From: Arthrobacter globiformis
GTDB lineage: Bacteria > Actinomycetota > Actinomycetes > Actinomycetales > Micrococcaceae
Assembly (NCBI RefSeq): GCF_030815865.1
Contig: NZ_JAUSXI010000001.1
Coordinates: forward strand, 992,001-1,056,000
DNA: 64,000 nucleotides
Direction: 5' to 3'
Both the position numbers and the translations under genes were made by a program. Below, in pieces: positions 18,071 through 27,019 of this stretch; position 1 is the stretch's first letter, and each line of letters opens with the position of its first letter. The notes under the pieces were generated by a model that was not told the origin of the DNA, made no database searches, and saw only the letters and a program-made list of their open reading frames with translations.

Positions 18071-19234
18071 TCAGTCGGACTCGAGCGGGAAGGCCACGGC
18101 TTCCCCCACCACGCGCAGGCACAGTTCCGTGCCCGGCTGGGCGATGGACGCGTTCCAGTGCCGGATGGTGATCACTTCACCGCCGCCGGGATAGCGGTGG
18201 TCGGGCATGGCGCCGGCCAGCTGGGGCGGCACGGCAAGCTTGAGCCGCACGGTGGTTTCGGGGCCGAAGTAGTCGGTATCCACCACCACGCCGCGGATGG
18301 GCCCGTCCTCGGCGATCCGGATCTGCTCCGGACGCAGCATGAGCTGGACGCGGCCCTGCGCGGGCGGACGCCGGACCGGAATCCCGCCCAGCGAGCAGGT
18401 GGCCAGCGACCCCTCCATCCACGCGTCGAGGATCACGGCGTCGCCCAGAAATTCGGCCGTGGCGCGGTCCGCCGGCCGGGTGTAGACCACGAACGGGTTG
18501 CCGATCTGTGCCAGCTTGCCGCCCCGCATGACCGCCACCTGGTCCGCGAAGGACAGCGCCTCAGCCTGGTCGTGGGTGACCAGGATGGTGGTCACGCCGG
18601 CCTCGTTGAGGACCTTGGCCACCGCCCTCCGGGTGGCCACCCGGAGCCCGGCATCCAGGGCGGAGAACGGCTCGTCCAGCAGCATGAGCTCGGGTTCCCG
18701 GGCCAGTGCCCGGGCCAGGGCGACGCGCTGCTGCTGCCCGCCGGAGAGCTGGTGCGGCCGGCGCTTGGCCATGGCGGTGTCCAGCGACACCATCTCGAGG
18801 AGTTCGTTGACCCGGGCGTTAACCGCGCGCCGGCCGCCGTCGAGCTTTGCGGCACTGAGCCCGAACGCGATGTTCTGCCCCACGGTCAGGTGCGGGAAGA
18901 GCGCTCCGTCCTGGGCCACGTAGCCGACGTGGCGCTTGTGCGCCGGCTTCCATACGCCATCGCCCGCCACGGGGGAACCGTTCAGCGAGATGCTGCCGGT
19001 GCCTGGGTGTTCAAAGCCGGCGATCAGCCGGAGCAGGGTTGTCTTGCCCGAACCCGAGGGGCCCACGATTGCGGTGGTTCCGCCCTTGGCCACGGACAGG
19101 TTCACGCCCTTGAGGACGGCCTGCGAGCCGAAGTTCTTGGTGACGGCCTCGATCTCCAGATGGCTGTTGGTGCTTGGCGCCACGGACCGTGAGATCCGCG
19201 GTTCCGGAAGCCTGGACGGGGATTGTTCGGTCAC
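18071..19234 (-). CDS. fbpC: Ferric iron ABC transporter ATP-binding protein
   Basis: 387-aa ATPase that powers ferric-iron import with FbpB. Walker A is GPSGSGKTTLLRLIAG, the signature is HQLSGGQQQRVALARALA, Walker B is ELMLLDEPFSALD and the switch His is in TTILVTHDQAEALS. A C-terminal TOBE-like regulatory domain starts near residue 285. The start overlaps the permease stop by 4 bp (ATGA). It is the last gene of fbpA-fbpB-fbpC, which is governed by the IdeR-type promoter at 21954-21982. Confidence 0.93.
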   Translation of the reverse strand: MTEQSPSRLPEPRISRSVAPSTNSHLEIEAVTKNFGSQAVLKGVNLSVAKGGTTAIVGPSGSGKTTLLRLIAGFEHPGTGSISLNGSPVAGDGVWKPAHKRHVGYVAQDGALFPHLTVGQNIAFGLSAAKLDGGRRAVNARVNELLEMVSLDTAMAKRRPHQLSGGQQQRVALARALAREPELMLLDEPFSALDAGLRVATRRAVAKVLNEAGVTTILVTHDQAEALSFADQVAVMRGGKLAQIGNPFVVYTRPADRATAEFLGDAVILDAWMEGSLATCSLGGIPVRRPPAQGRVQLMLRPEQIRIAEDGPIRGVVVDTDYFGPETTVRLKLAVPPQLAGAMPDHRYPGGGEVITIRHWNASIAQPGTELCLRVVGEAVAFPLESD

Positions 19235-20823
19235 TGTCCCGCTACTTTCTTGGACTGCTGGAAGAGCAAATAGGTCATGGGCGCCGAGATCACGATCATG
19301 AGCAGGGCGTACGGCGCCGCGCCGGCGTAGTCGATTTCGCTGCTCTTGCTCCAGAACTCGGTGGCCAGGGTCCGGGTTCCGTTGGGGGAGAGCAGCAGCG
19401 TGGCGGTCAGCTCGTTGGCGATGCCAAGGAAGACGAGCGCCGCCCCGCCGGCCGCAGCGGGGGCGGTGAGCCGGAGCGTCACGCGGATGAAGGACAGCAG
19501 CGGAGGCGTGCCCAGGGCCTGGGCCGCCTCATCCAGTTCCTTGGGTGCCTGGGCCAGGCCGGCACGGATGTTGACCAGGGCGCGCGGCAGGAACAGGAGG
19601 ATGTAGGCGGCCACCAGGACGCCGGCTGTCTGGTAGATGCCCGGGACCAACCGGATGCTGACCGTGACGAAGGCCAGGGCCACCACGATGCCCGGCATGG
19701 AGCTGGTGACGTAGTTGGAGAGTTCGAGGGCCTTGCTGAACCAGCTGGCATGCCGAACGGCCAGGTACGCCATGGGGAAGGCGACAACGGTGGTGGCAGC
19801 CGCGCCGGCCAGCCCGTACAGCAGGGTCTGCCACAGCGCCGGAACGAATTCGTCAGCCGCCCAGATGTCAGCACCGCCGGCAATGATCCAGCGCAGCACG
19901 AACAGCAGCGGCAGCCCGAAGGCAAGCAGGGTCAGGCCGAGCAGGGCCAGCTGGGCCGGTACCTGGTAGACGTGAAGCGGCAGGCGCAGGGCCTTGGCCT
20001 GCGCACCAGACCCAACGCGGGCGTACCGGGCGGTGCCGCGGCTACGCACCTCGACCAGGAGCAGGAGGAGGCAGAAGAACACCAGCACGCTGGCCAGCAT
20101 GGTGCCTGCGGCGCCGTTGAACGTGGACTGGTACTGCACCATGATGGCCGTGGTGAACGTGTCGAAGCGGATCATCGCGAAGGCGCCGTACTCGGCCAGC
20201 AGGTGCAGTGCCACCAGCAGTGCTCCGCCGGTCATCGCGATCCGGAGCTGCGGCAGGACCACCCGGAAAAACGCCCGCCAGGCGCCCAGGCCCAGGGACG
20301 CAGCCGACTGTTCCACGGCGGGATCCAGCCGGCTCAGCGTCGCGGCGGCGGGAATGTAAACCAGCGGGAAGTAGGAGAGCGTGGCAATGAGCACGCCGGA
20401 AAACAGCCCGTGCAGTGACGGCACGGCGGAGACCCACGCGTAACTGTTGACGAAGGCAGGGATGGCCAGCGGCGCCGCGAGCAGCACGGCCCACACCTTC
20501 TGCCCGCGCAGCATGGTGCGTTCCACGAGCCACGCGCCGCCCACGCCCAGGATGAGGCACAGCGGCACCGTGAGCACGATCAGGAGCACGGTGTTGAGCA
20601 GCAGCTCGCCGACGCGCGGGCGCACGATCAATTCAAGGGCGGTGTCCCAGCCCGTGGCCGCGGTCATCACCGCGACGTAGCCGAGGGGGACGAGTGCGAA
20701 CAGGGCGATGAGCACCGCCATGACGCCTACCGCGGAAACGCCGAAAGGCGGGCGGGGGCGCTTGCCCCGGCCCGCCGTCGTCGTGCTTCCGGATCTCTCC
20801 GGTGCCGATACTTGCGTGGTCAC
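19231..20823 (-). CDS. fbpB: Ferric iron ABC transporter permease (two fused domains)
   Basis: 530 aa with about twelve transmembrane helices. It consists of two BPD_transp_1 domains fused in one chain, as is usual for FbpB-type permeases. EAA-loop-like segments are SAASLGLGAWRAFFRVVLPQ in the first half and EAAQALGTPPLLSFIRVTLR in the second; these contact the ATPase. The gene starts 4 bp after the fbpA stop and overlaps fbpC, so the three are co-translated. The N-terminal ~25 residues are a basic cytoplasmic extension. Confidence 0.92.
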   Translation of the reverse strand: MTTQVSAPERSGSTTTAGRGKRPRPPFGVSAVGVMAVLIALFALVPLGYVAVMTAATGWDTALELIVRPRVGELLLNTVLLIVLTVPLCLILGVGGAWLVERTMLRGQKVWAVLLAAPLAIPAFVNSYAWVSAVPSLHGLFSGVLIATLSYFPLVYIPAAATLSRLDPAVEQSAASLGLGAWRAFFRVVLPQLRIAMTGGALLVALHLLAEYGAFAMIRFDTFTTAIMVQYQSTFNGAAGTMLASVLVFFCLLLLLVEVRSRGTARYARVGSGAQAKALRLPLHVYQVPAQLALLGLTLLAFGLPLLFVLRWIIAGGADIWAADEFVPALWQTLLYGLAGAAATTVVAFPMAYLAVRHASWFSKALELSNYVTSSMPGIVVALAFVTVSIRLVPGIYQTAGVLVAAYILLFLPRALVNIRAGLAQAPKELDEAAQALGTPPLLSFIRVTLRLTAPAAAGGAALVFLGIANELTATLLLSPNGTRTLATEFWSKSSEIDYAGAAPYALLMIVISAPMTYLLFQQSKKVAGQ

Positions 20824-20827
20824 AGAA

Positions 20828-21874
20828 TTAGAGCAGTCCTGCCTTGGTCATCAGCTCCGTGACCTTCTCGGAGTTCAGCTTGGCGGGGTCCACGGTGGGA
20901 GCGGCAAGTTCCTTGACGGGAACCAGCTTCTCGTTGGCGGGGACGCCGGAAGCGATGGCGTACTCGAAGGACGTGCCCTTCTGCAGGACTTCCTGGCCCT
21001 TCTTGCCGGTGATGAACTTCAGGAAGGCCTGTGCGTTCTCAGCGTTCTTCGAGGACTTCAGCACGCCGCCGCCGGAGACGGACAGGAAGGCGCCCGGGTC
21101 CTGGTTCTTGAAGTAGTACGGCGTGACGTTCTTGGAGTTCTCGCCGGTCTTCGCCTGGTCGCCGTAGTAGTAGTAGTGGTAGATCAGCGCGGCATCAACC
21201 TCGCCGGCGTTCACTGCCTTCATGGCGGTGCTGTTGCCCTTGTAGGCGGTGAAGTTTTCCTTCATGCCCTTCAGCCATGCCTCGGCAGCGGCTTCGCCCT
21301 TGAGCTCAACGAGGGCGGAGACGATGGCCTGGAAGTCGGCGCCGCTCGGGGAGGCTGCCCACTTGCCCTTCCACTCCGGCTTGGCCAGGTCCAGCATGGA
21401 CTTCGGCAGCTTGTCCTCGCTCAACTTGTTCTTGTCGTAAACCAGGACGGTGGAGCGGGCGGCAATGCCGGTCCACTTGTTGGTGCTGGGGCGGAACTCC
21501 GCCGGAACCTGGGCCACCGTGTCCTTGTTGACGTCGGCGAACAGGCCGGCGTTCTCCACCTGCGCCATTGCGGGGGAATTCTCGGTGAGGAACACGTCCG
21601 CCGGTGAGGCTGCGCCTTCCTGGACGATCTGGTTGGACATCTCGGTGTCGTCACCCTGGCGGAGCGTCACCTTGATGCCGGTTTCCGCGGTGAAAGCGTC
21701 CACCCATTCCTTGGTGAGGCTTTCGTGCTGGGCGTTGTAGACCGTGATCTCGCCCTTGGAGGCGTCAGCCGAGGACGAGGCAGCGGGGGAGGTGCTGGAG
21801 CCGCAGGCCGAGAGGCCAAGGGCTGCGGTGGCGGCGATCGCGATGCCGGCCAGCGCGTTAATGCGGATCTTCAT
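20828..21874 (-). CDS. fbpA: Ferric iron-binding lipoprotein
   Basis: 348 aa. Signal peptide with lipobox LGLSAC near residue 23, so membrane-anchored. The mature domain begins ITVYNAQHESLTKEWVDAFT, and a conserved Tyr cluster (ALIYHYYYYGDQ) matches the adjacent-tyrosine iron ligands of the FbpA/Sfu class. The start at 21874 (MKIRINAL) is chosen because a signal peptide begins there and AAAGAAG lies upstream; the longer open frame runs into the promoter. It delivers Fe3+, with or without a synergistic anion, to FbpB. Confidence 0.92.
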   Translation of the reverse strand: MKIRINALAGIAIAATAALGLSACGSSTSPAASSSADASKGEITVYNAQHESLTKEWVDAFTAETGIKVTLRQGDDTEMSNQIVQEGAASPADVFLTENSPAMAQVENAGLFADVNKDTVAQVPAEFRPSTNKWTGIAARSTVLVYDKNKLSEDKLPKSMLDLAKPEWKGKWAASPSGADFQAIVSALVELKGEAAAEAWLKGMKENFTAYKGNSTAMKAVNAGEVDAALIYHYYYYGDQAKTGENSKNVTPYYFKNQDPGAFLSVSGGGVLKSSKNAENAQAFLKFITGKKGQEVLQKGTSFEYAIASGVPANEKLVPVKELAAPTVDPAKLNSEKVTELMTKAGLL

Positions 21875-21953
21875 CGGGGTGCTTCTTTCTGCAAAAGTCT
21901 CGTGGGCCAGGCCCGCTGTGAGCTGGGGAAGTAAGGCAATGCTCACTCGAAAA

Positions 21954-21982
21954 ACTGTAGGTTAGCCAAACCTAAGCACCAA
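21954..21982 (-). promoter_or_regulatory. fbpABC promoter with IdeR/DtxR box
   Basis: On the minus strand, TTGGTG (-35, 21977-21982), a 17-bp spacer and TACAGT (-10, 21954-21959). Lying across the spacer and the start of the -10 is TTAGGTTTGGCTAACCTAC (21957-21975), which matches the 19-bp IdeR/DtxR consensus TTAGGTTAGGCTAACCTAA at 17 positions. Iron-loaded IdeR bound here would block RNA polymerase, so the operon should be induced by iron limitation. Confidence 0.85.
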
Positions 21983-22037
21983 GCGACATGGGCATTAAGT
22001 GATGAGGATCACATCAATTACGAAACTGTTGCGTGTC

Positions 22038-23294
22038 CTAATTGGCTCCCTTGGTGGCCGCCGTTGCTGAAGCCGCCGCCACTGACACCGCCGCCTCCAG
22101 TGCCATCCAGGCCTGAAGCTGGGTGGAAAGTTCGACGGCGGCATCCAGTGAGTATGTGTCGCTCGCCGGCCGCCGGGGTTCGAAGGAGAACACCGGTTCG
22201 CCGGCCCGTCCGTGGCGGGCCAGCGGTTCGCCAGCCGCGATCAGCCGGCGGCCAGCCCAGAGGGCCCCGGCTGTGCCGGTGACCAGCCCGGCGGCCGTGG
22301 TCCGGACGTCCTCCGGCAGCCGTTGGTCGTTGGCGGCGAGTGCCAGGTAGCGGGCGAGGATGCCGGTGAACAGCCCGCCGTCGCCGGTCCCGTCGCAGCG
22401 GAGAATCATGCTGGGCGCGGGGCTGCCGGTGGCATTGCCGCCGCCCTCCGGCACGGTGAGGTGCGCTGCCACTGCGCGCACCACGGTCGATGCGCGTTCC
22501 AGATTGGCGGTGCCGCCGAGCTCCAGCAGGGCGCCCAGGACGGGCCCCTGGTTGTAGGTGTAGATTGCCTCCTCCAGCACCGTCTCCCCGGTGCTGCGGA
22601 CCCGGACGCCGTCCAGGTAGAGCCCCCGGGCGGGGTCAAACAGCCGCGCATCCAGCCAGTCGAGCAGGGCCTGCGCCTTGGCGAGGTTGCCCGTGCGTGC
22701 ATAATAGAGCGCCACCGGTGCCGTGGCCGGGGTGTTCTTGAAGTCCCGCTGGGTGCTCCAGAACGTCCCGCCGCCCAGGTCGTCGGTGGAGGCCGAGTCG
22801 AACTGCAGCGTCAGGCTCTTGCGGATCCTCTCCTGCCGCCGGGGGCTGGGACGGCGGCTATCCTCGGCCAGCCGCTCCAGCCGGAGTGTGGACAGGGCCA
22901 GCCAGGCCATGTCGTCGTAGTAATGGTTGACGAACGTCAGGAAATTTCGCAGCCGGATGCCGGTGACCAGCCGCGAAGCGAGCTGGCCCGCACTGGGGCG
23001 GGTGCCGCCGTCGAACTTTTCCGGCGGTCGCCCCGCCCTCCCGAGTTCGCGAAAGCCTGCGTCCACGAGGCAGTCCAGGTAATGCGCCTGCCACCAGTAG
23101 TGCCACGGGCGGCGGAGGTTTTCGATGCGGCCGGAGGGGCGGGCGGTGGCTGCGAGGTGCGTCCCGGGCAGGAAGAACAGCCGCTGGCCGAACAGGTGCG
23201 TTACCGACCGTGCGGCCTCGTCGGCCCGCTCTGCCCAGGCCGTTGCGGAGGCGGGGATGGCATCTGGCGTGCCGTCAGCATCTGGCTGGATCAT
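22038..23294 (-). CDS. GH76-family protein (alpha-1,6-mannanase-like), cytoplasmic
   Basis: 418 aa with an (alpha/alpha)6-barrel pattern. The catalytic Asp pair is visible as HYYDDMAWLALS (Asp127-Asp128), the hallmark of GH76 endo-alpha-1,6-mannanases; GGTFWSTQRDFKNTPATAP and EEAIYTYNQGPVLGALLEL are other conserved blocks. No signal peptide is present, unlike secreted GH76 enzymes, so an intracellular role on mannose-containing glycans or a divergent substrate is possible. It lies downstream of nothing on its strand and is divergent from the SDR gene. Confidence 0.85.
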   Translation of the reverse strand: MIQPDADGTPDAIPASATAWAERADEAARSVTHLFGQRLFFLPGTHLAATARPSGRIENLRRPWHYWWQAHYLDCLVDAGFRELGRAGRPPEKFDGGTRPSAGQLASRLVTGIRLRNFLTFVNHYYDDMAWLALSTLRLERLAEDSRRPSPRRQERIRKSLTLQFDSASTDDLGGGTFWSTQRDFKNTPATAPVALYYARTGNLAKAQALLDWLDARLFDPARGLYLDGVRVRSTGETVLEEAIYTYNQGPVLGALLELGGTANLERASTVVRAVAAHLTVPEGGGNATGSPAPSMILRCDGTGDGGLFTGILARYLALAANDQRLPEDVRTTAAGLVTGTAGALWAGRRLIAAGEPLARHGRAGEPVFSFEPRRPASDTYSLDAAVELSTQLQAWMALEAAVSVAAASATAATKGAN

Positions 23295-23377
23295 TCGGCC
23301 AGCCTAGCGACCCGCCAGATGCCATCCCCGCCAGTGTGGCGAGCGGGGTGGCGCGGGATGCATCCGCCGCCCATTTC

Positions 23378-23401
23378 AGTTAACATTCACTAACTAACGT
23401 T
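23378..23401. promoter_or_regulatory. AT-rich candidate operator upstream of SDR/acyl-CoA dehydrogenase operon
   Basis: AGTTAACATTCACTAACTAA followed by CGTT, an imperfect palindrome with TTAAC/GTTAG-type half sites, in an otherwise very GC-rich 158-bp spacer. It resembles sites of TetR-type regulators of fatty-acid genes, but no such regulator is encoded nearby, so this is a tentative call. Confidence 0.35.
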
Positions 23402-23452
23402 CGCGGCCGGGATCCGGATCCGCATCGACCGGTTCCGCATCAAGGAGGATGT

Positions 23453-24283
23453 ATGGAAATCGAGGGTTCCGTCGCGCTCATCACGGGCGGTGCATCCGGC
23501 CTGGGCGCCGCCACGGCCCGACGACTGTTCGATGCCGGCGCCTCTGTGGTTCTCGCCGACCTCGGCACCTCGGCCGGTGCCGCGTACGCCGACGAGCTGA
23601 ATGCGGCCGGCCCGCAGAACCTTGGGGGCATCGCTTCAGGCCGCGAGGTGGCAGCCCCCAAAGTGGTCTTCGTTCCCGCGGACGTGACCAGCGAGCATCA
23701 GGTGCAGGCCGCTGTGGACGCCGCCGTCGCGATGGGCCCCCTGCGGATCGTGGTGAACTGCGCCGGCATCGCCACGCCGGGCAAGGTCCTGGGGCGCGAC
23801 GGCGTGCTGCCGCTGGAGACCTTCCATCGCGTCATCCAGATCAACCTGGTGGGGACCTTCAACGTGGTCCGGCTGGCCGCCGCCGCGATGGCCGCCACTG
23901 AGCCTGCTGTCACCGAGCTCGGCGGCGAGGAACGCGGCGTTATCATCAACACCGCCTCAGTAGCCGCGTTCGACGGGCAGATCGGCCAGCCCGCATACGC
24001 TGCATCCAAGGGCGGCGTGGCCGCCATGACCCTGCCTCTGGCCCGCGAACTGGCCCGGTCCCTCATCCGGGTGGTGACCATCGCACCCGGGATTTTCGAG
24101 ACCCCGATGATGGCCGGGCTGCCGCAGGAGGCACAGGAGTCACTGGGCCGGCAGGTGCCGCACCCGTCCCGCCTGGGCCGGCCCGCCGAGTATGCCAACC
24201 TAGCCGCGCACATCGTGGAGAATGCCATGCTCAACGGCGAAACCATCCGCCTCGACGGCGCCATCCGGATGGGCCCGAAGTGA
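23453..24283 (+). CDS. SDR-family 3-hydroxyacyl-CoA dehydrogenase-like
   Basis: 276-aa Rossmann-fold dehydrogenase. The NAD-binding motif is [22 protein letters not shown] is the NNAG equivalent, and the active site shows [11 protein letters not shown] and YAASKGG (Ser, Tyr, Lys). Overall it resembles HSD17B10-type 3-hydroxy-2-methylacyl-CoA dehydrogenases, including [19 protein letters not shown]. Its stop overlaps the start of the following acyl-CoA dehydrogenase (GTGA), so the two are co-translated and probably act in the same fatty or branched-chain acyl-CoA breakdown route. Confidence 0.88.
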   Translation: MEIEGSVALITGGASGLGAATARRLFDAGASVVLADLGTSAGAAYADELNAAGPQNLGGIASGREVAAPKVVFVPADVTSEHQVQAAVDAAVAMGPLRIVVNCAGIATPGKVLGRDGVLPLETFHRVIQINLVGTFNVVRLAAAAMAATEPAVTELGGEERGVIINTASVAAFDGQIGQPAYAASKGGVAAMTLPLARELARSLIRVVTIAPGIFETPMMAGLPQEAQESLGRQVPHPSRLGRPAEYANLAAHIVENAMLNGETIRLDGAIRMGPK

Positions 24284-25503
24284 CCGGCGCCGCGCAGGCT
24301 ACATCCGCCGTCGACACCCTGCCCGGCGCTGACTTTTTCGGCTACGAGTCGTTGCTCAGCGCCTCCGAGCAGCGCAAGCTGGGCGAACTGCGGGACTTCC
24401 TGGCCGCGGAGATAGCGCCGTTCGCGGGGGACTGGTGGAACAAGGCCGAATTTCCTGCGCACATCCTCCCCAAGCTGGCCGCCCTGGAACTGAGCACGCC
24501 CGCCCAGCGCGGCTACAGCCACCTGTTCGCTGGACTGGTGATCGCGGAGATGACGCGCGTGGACACGTCGATCGCCACGTTTTTCCTGGTCCACCACGAC
24601 CTCTTCGTCGAGTCGCTCTACCGCTTCGGCTCCGGTGACCAGCGGAACCGGTATCTCGACGACGCCTCGAAGCTCAGGACCACGGGTGCGTTTGCCCTGA
24701 CCGAACCAGGCCACGGCTCCGACGTCGCCGGCGGCATGGAGACGCGGGCGCGCCGGATATCGAGCCGCACGGGAGAGGCAGACGACGCCGGGGACGGCTG
24801 GGTGCTGAACGGCGCCAAGCGGTGGATCGGCAACGGGACGTTTTGCGATTACATGCTTGTGTGGGCCCGGGACGAAGCCGACGGCGCGGTCCGCGGCTTC
24901 ATCGTGGACGCCAGCCTGCCCGGAGTGAGCCGCAGCCGGATCGAGAATAAGATCGCGCTGCGCACCGTGCAGAACGCCGACATCGTTTTCGACAACGTGC
25001 GGGTTGCCGAGGCCGACCGCTTCGCCGGCATCAGCAGCTTCGAGGACACCAACGAACTGCTCCGCGGCTCGCGCATCATGGTCGCGTGGCAAGCCGTGGG
25101 GCAGCAGCTGGCGGCGTTCGACGTCGCCCGGCAGTACGCCGTCGAACGCCACCAGTTTGGCCGTCCGCTGGCGAGGTTCCAGCTCATCCAGCAGCAGCTG
25201 GTGTCCATGCTGGGCAACGCCGTCGCTAGCATGGGCATGATGGCCCGGATCGCGCAGCTGCAGCTGCAGGAGCAGGGTGCCGGGATGGCGCAGGTGGCGC
25301 TGGCCAAGTCGTACACGTCGGCGAGGATGCGCGAAACCGTGGCGATGGGCCGGTCCATTCTGGGCGGCAACGGCATTGTCACGGACTACCGGATGGCCAA
25401 GATCTTCGCTGACGCGGAGGCCATTTACACCTATGAGGGCTCGTACGAGATCAACACGCTGATCGTGGGCCGCGCAGTCACGGGCGTCTCCGCCATCACC
25501 TGA
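24280..25503 (+). CDS. Acyl-CoA dehydrogenase
   Basis: 407-aa FAD flavoenzyme that introduces an alpha-beta double bond into acyl-CoA. Conserved blocks are [57 protein letters not shown] and [20 protein letters not shown]. The C-terminal [11 protein letters not shown] carries the Glu that is the catalytic base in many members. The GTG start is dictated by the 4-bp overlap with the SDR gene. The sequence is closest in style to glutaryl-CoA/short-chain dehydrogenases; the substrate is not determinable. Confidence 0.9.
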   Translation: MTGAAQATSAVDTLPGADFFGYESLLSASEQRKLGELRDFLAAEIAPFAGDWWNKAEFPAHILPKLAALELSTPAQRGYSHLFAGLVIAEMTRVDTSIATFFLVHHDLFVESLYRFGSGDQRNRYLDDASKLRTTGAFALTEPGHGSDVAGGMETRARRISSRTGEADDAGDGWVLNGAKRWIGNGTFCDYMLVWARDEADGAVRGFIVDASLPGVSRSRIENKIALRTVQNADIVFDNVRVAEADRFAGISSFEDTNELLRGSRIMVAWQAVGQQLAAFDVARQYAVERHQFGRPLARFQLIQQQLVSMLGNAVASMGMMARIAQLQLQEQGAGMAQVALAKSYTSARMRETVAMGRSILGGNGIVTDYRMAKIFADAEAIYTYEGSYEINTLIVGRAVTGVSAIT

Positions 25504-25511
25504 CGGTTCTC

Positions 25512-25568
25512 AGCGCGAACGGACACTTATGGCCCTGCGGTCCGGGGGCTTAAGTGTCTGTTCGCGCT
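25512..25568. repeat. Palindromic repeat AGCGCGAACGGACACTTA
   Basis: Arms at 25512-25529 and 25551-25568 are complementary at 17 of 18 positions, with TGGCCCTGCGG in the loop. It lies between the convergent acyl-CoA dehydrogenase and DUF1684 genes and is a likely bidirectional terminator. A related copy is at 43747-43809, where the match continues into GCCCTGCGG of the loop. Confidence 0.75.
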
Positions 25569-25593
25569 TGATCCGGGGCTTAGGGGCGCCGGC

Positions 25594-26412
25594 TTAGGAG
25601 GCGGGCTGCTTCTCCCCGGCTTCGATCCGCGCGTCAAGGCTGTTGTTCCGCACCGGCATCGGGCACGTGCCGTAGGGCGTGAAGGCACTGGGGTAGTTGA
25701 TGGCGCGGTTGAAGTCCAGGACCACGGAGCCGTCCGGCCGCGGGCGCGCGGTGGACACCTTGCGCCATTCGTCAGTCGTGTCGCCGTTCGTCTCGTCATG
25801 GAACGTGACTGTCAGGGCGCCGAGCTTCTCCTCCTCGGCATGGAGCCGGTACTCGTGGTCCTTGCCGGGCAGCCGGAACACCAGTTCGCCGACGCTGCGG
25901 TGCACCCCGTCCACCAGCGGATTGGCCGTGGAAATGGGCACGTCCACAGGTTCCGGGTAGGCCTCGAACCTGGCCTCCAAGGCAAGGTCGGGCCGGTAAT
26001 CGAAGGTGGGCACGCCGTCGAACTCGGTGAACACCGGCGACGCGGAATCCCGGGTGCGGACCGCATACCTGTCTGCGCGCATCGCCAGTTCCACCACAAC
26101 CTGCCGGCCGTCCGCGCCGCCGAACTGCACCCACATGAGTGACTCCTCATTGGCGAGCCGCGCAGTGATCGTCCCCGCCACCGGCTTCCCGGTCTCCACG
26201 AGCGTCAGCCCGTCGGACGCCGCGGCGGTCAGCGCCGCCGTCGTGCCGTCCGCTGACCACAGTCCGGGGACTAGGTCGACGGCGGCCGGCTGGCTTTCCA
26301 GCCACTGGAACGACGTGAGTGTGAGCCAGCCGTGCTCGGCCGCGAGTGCGGTGTTCCGGCCTTTGCGGAAGCGGAGCCAGCGCTCCAGCTGGGCGTCTGC
26401 TGCAGTGCTCAT
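25594..26412 (-). CDS. DUF1684 domain protein
   Basis: 272 aa. Conserved DUF1684 features are LERWLRFRKGRNTALAAEHG at the start, then LTSFQWLES, RADRYAVRTRDS, YRPDLALEARFEAYPEP and the C-terminal LDFNRAINYPSAFTPYGTCP with the NPPCAY-like region reduced to CPMPVRNN. The biochemical function is unknown; no signal peptide, so cytoplasmic. The start is set at MSTAADAQ, where GGAGGACAC precedes the ATG; a long in-frame extension upstream is Arg/Pro-rich and non-coding in character. Confidence 0.82.
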   Translation of the reverse strand: MSTAADAQLERWLRFRKGRNTALAAEHGWLTLTSFQWLESQPAAVDLVPGLWSADGTTAALTAAASDGLTLVETGKPVAGTITARLANEESLMWVQFGGADGRQVVVELAMRADRYAVRTRDSASPVFTEFDGVPTFDYRPDLALEARFEAYPEPVDVPISTANPLVDGVHRSVGELVFRLPGKDHEYRLHAEEEKLGALTVTFHDETNGDTTDEWRKVSTARPRPDGSVVLDFNRAINYPSAFTPYGTCPMPVRNNSLDARIEAGEKQPAS

Positions 26413-26571
26413 GTGTCCTCCAACGGGTGTATGCCAACCTGGCCAGCTTAGGGGCAACCCCGGGCGGCGGGGCTTCGCTCCGGCGGCGTGCCCGGCGGTG
26501 CGACGGGGCCTGGGACGCGGGGCTCTCCGCCTGGGCTCCCCGCCCACGGGCGGCAGGCGTAGCCTTAGCGT

Positions 26572-26904
26572 ATGGCTCTGGACGCTGTTCTGACGGTGCT
26601 GGTTTGTGTTGCCATCGTGTGGGCGCTGACCCTCGCGGGGATGGCTGTGCAGAAGCGGGGCGTCGATCCGAAAGGTGCCGCCGGAACGCTGGGCAGCGCC
26701 TTGGCGGGGTTCGATCCGGCCACCGGCACCCCGACGCATTCGGAGGCGCTGGCGGCGCGGGAGGAACAGAAACGAAAGCGGCATGAAGCGCCCAGCGCGG
26801 GTCCCGGACCGGAGGCCAACGGTCCGTATTCGGGCCGGGTCCAGTTGCCCGCGGCCCCTCTACAGCCACCGGCCGCTCCGGTTCAAGGGCCCGACAACAT
26901 CTGA
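26572..26904 (+). CDS. Small single-pass membrane protein of unknown function
   Basis: 110 aa. One transmembrane helix at residues about 5-25 (AVLTVLVCVAIVWALTLAG), then a hydrophilic region with a Lys/Arg cluster (REEQKRKRHE) and a Pro/Ala-rich tail. No family recognised. It sits 159 bp after the divergent DUF1684 start and 115 bp before ppc. The codon bias and third-position GC look like those of neighbouring genes, so it is probably real. Confidence 0.55.
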   Translation: MALDAVLTVLVCVAIVWALTLAGMAVQKRGVDPKGAAGTLGSALAGFDPATGTPTHSEALAAREEQKRKRHEAPSAGPGPEANGPYSGRVQLPAAPLQPPAAPVQGPDNI

Positions 26905-27019
26905 GACATATTCCCGGGCTCCGGCCAGCTGCGGGTAACATCCCATAGGAACAGTAACCGGGCTCACAGTATCCAGCGCAGTGTACGAGCCGAAGTCGAA
27001 CACTCGAAAGATAGTTTCC

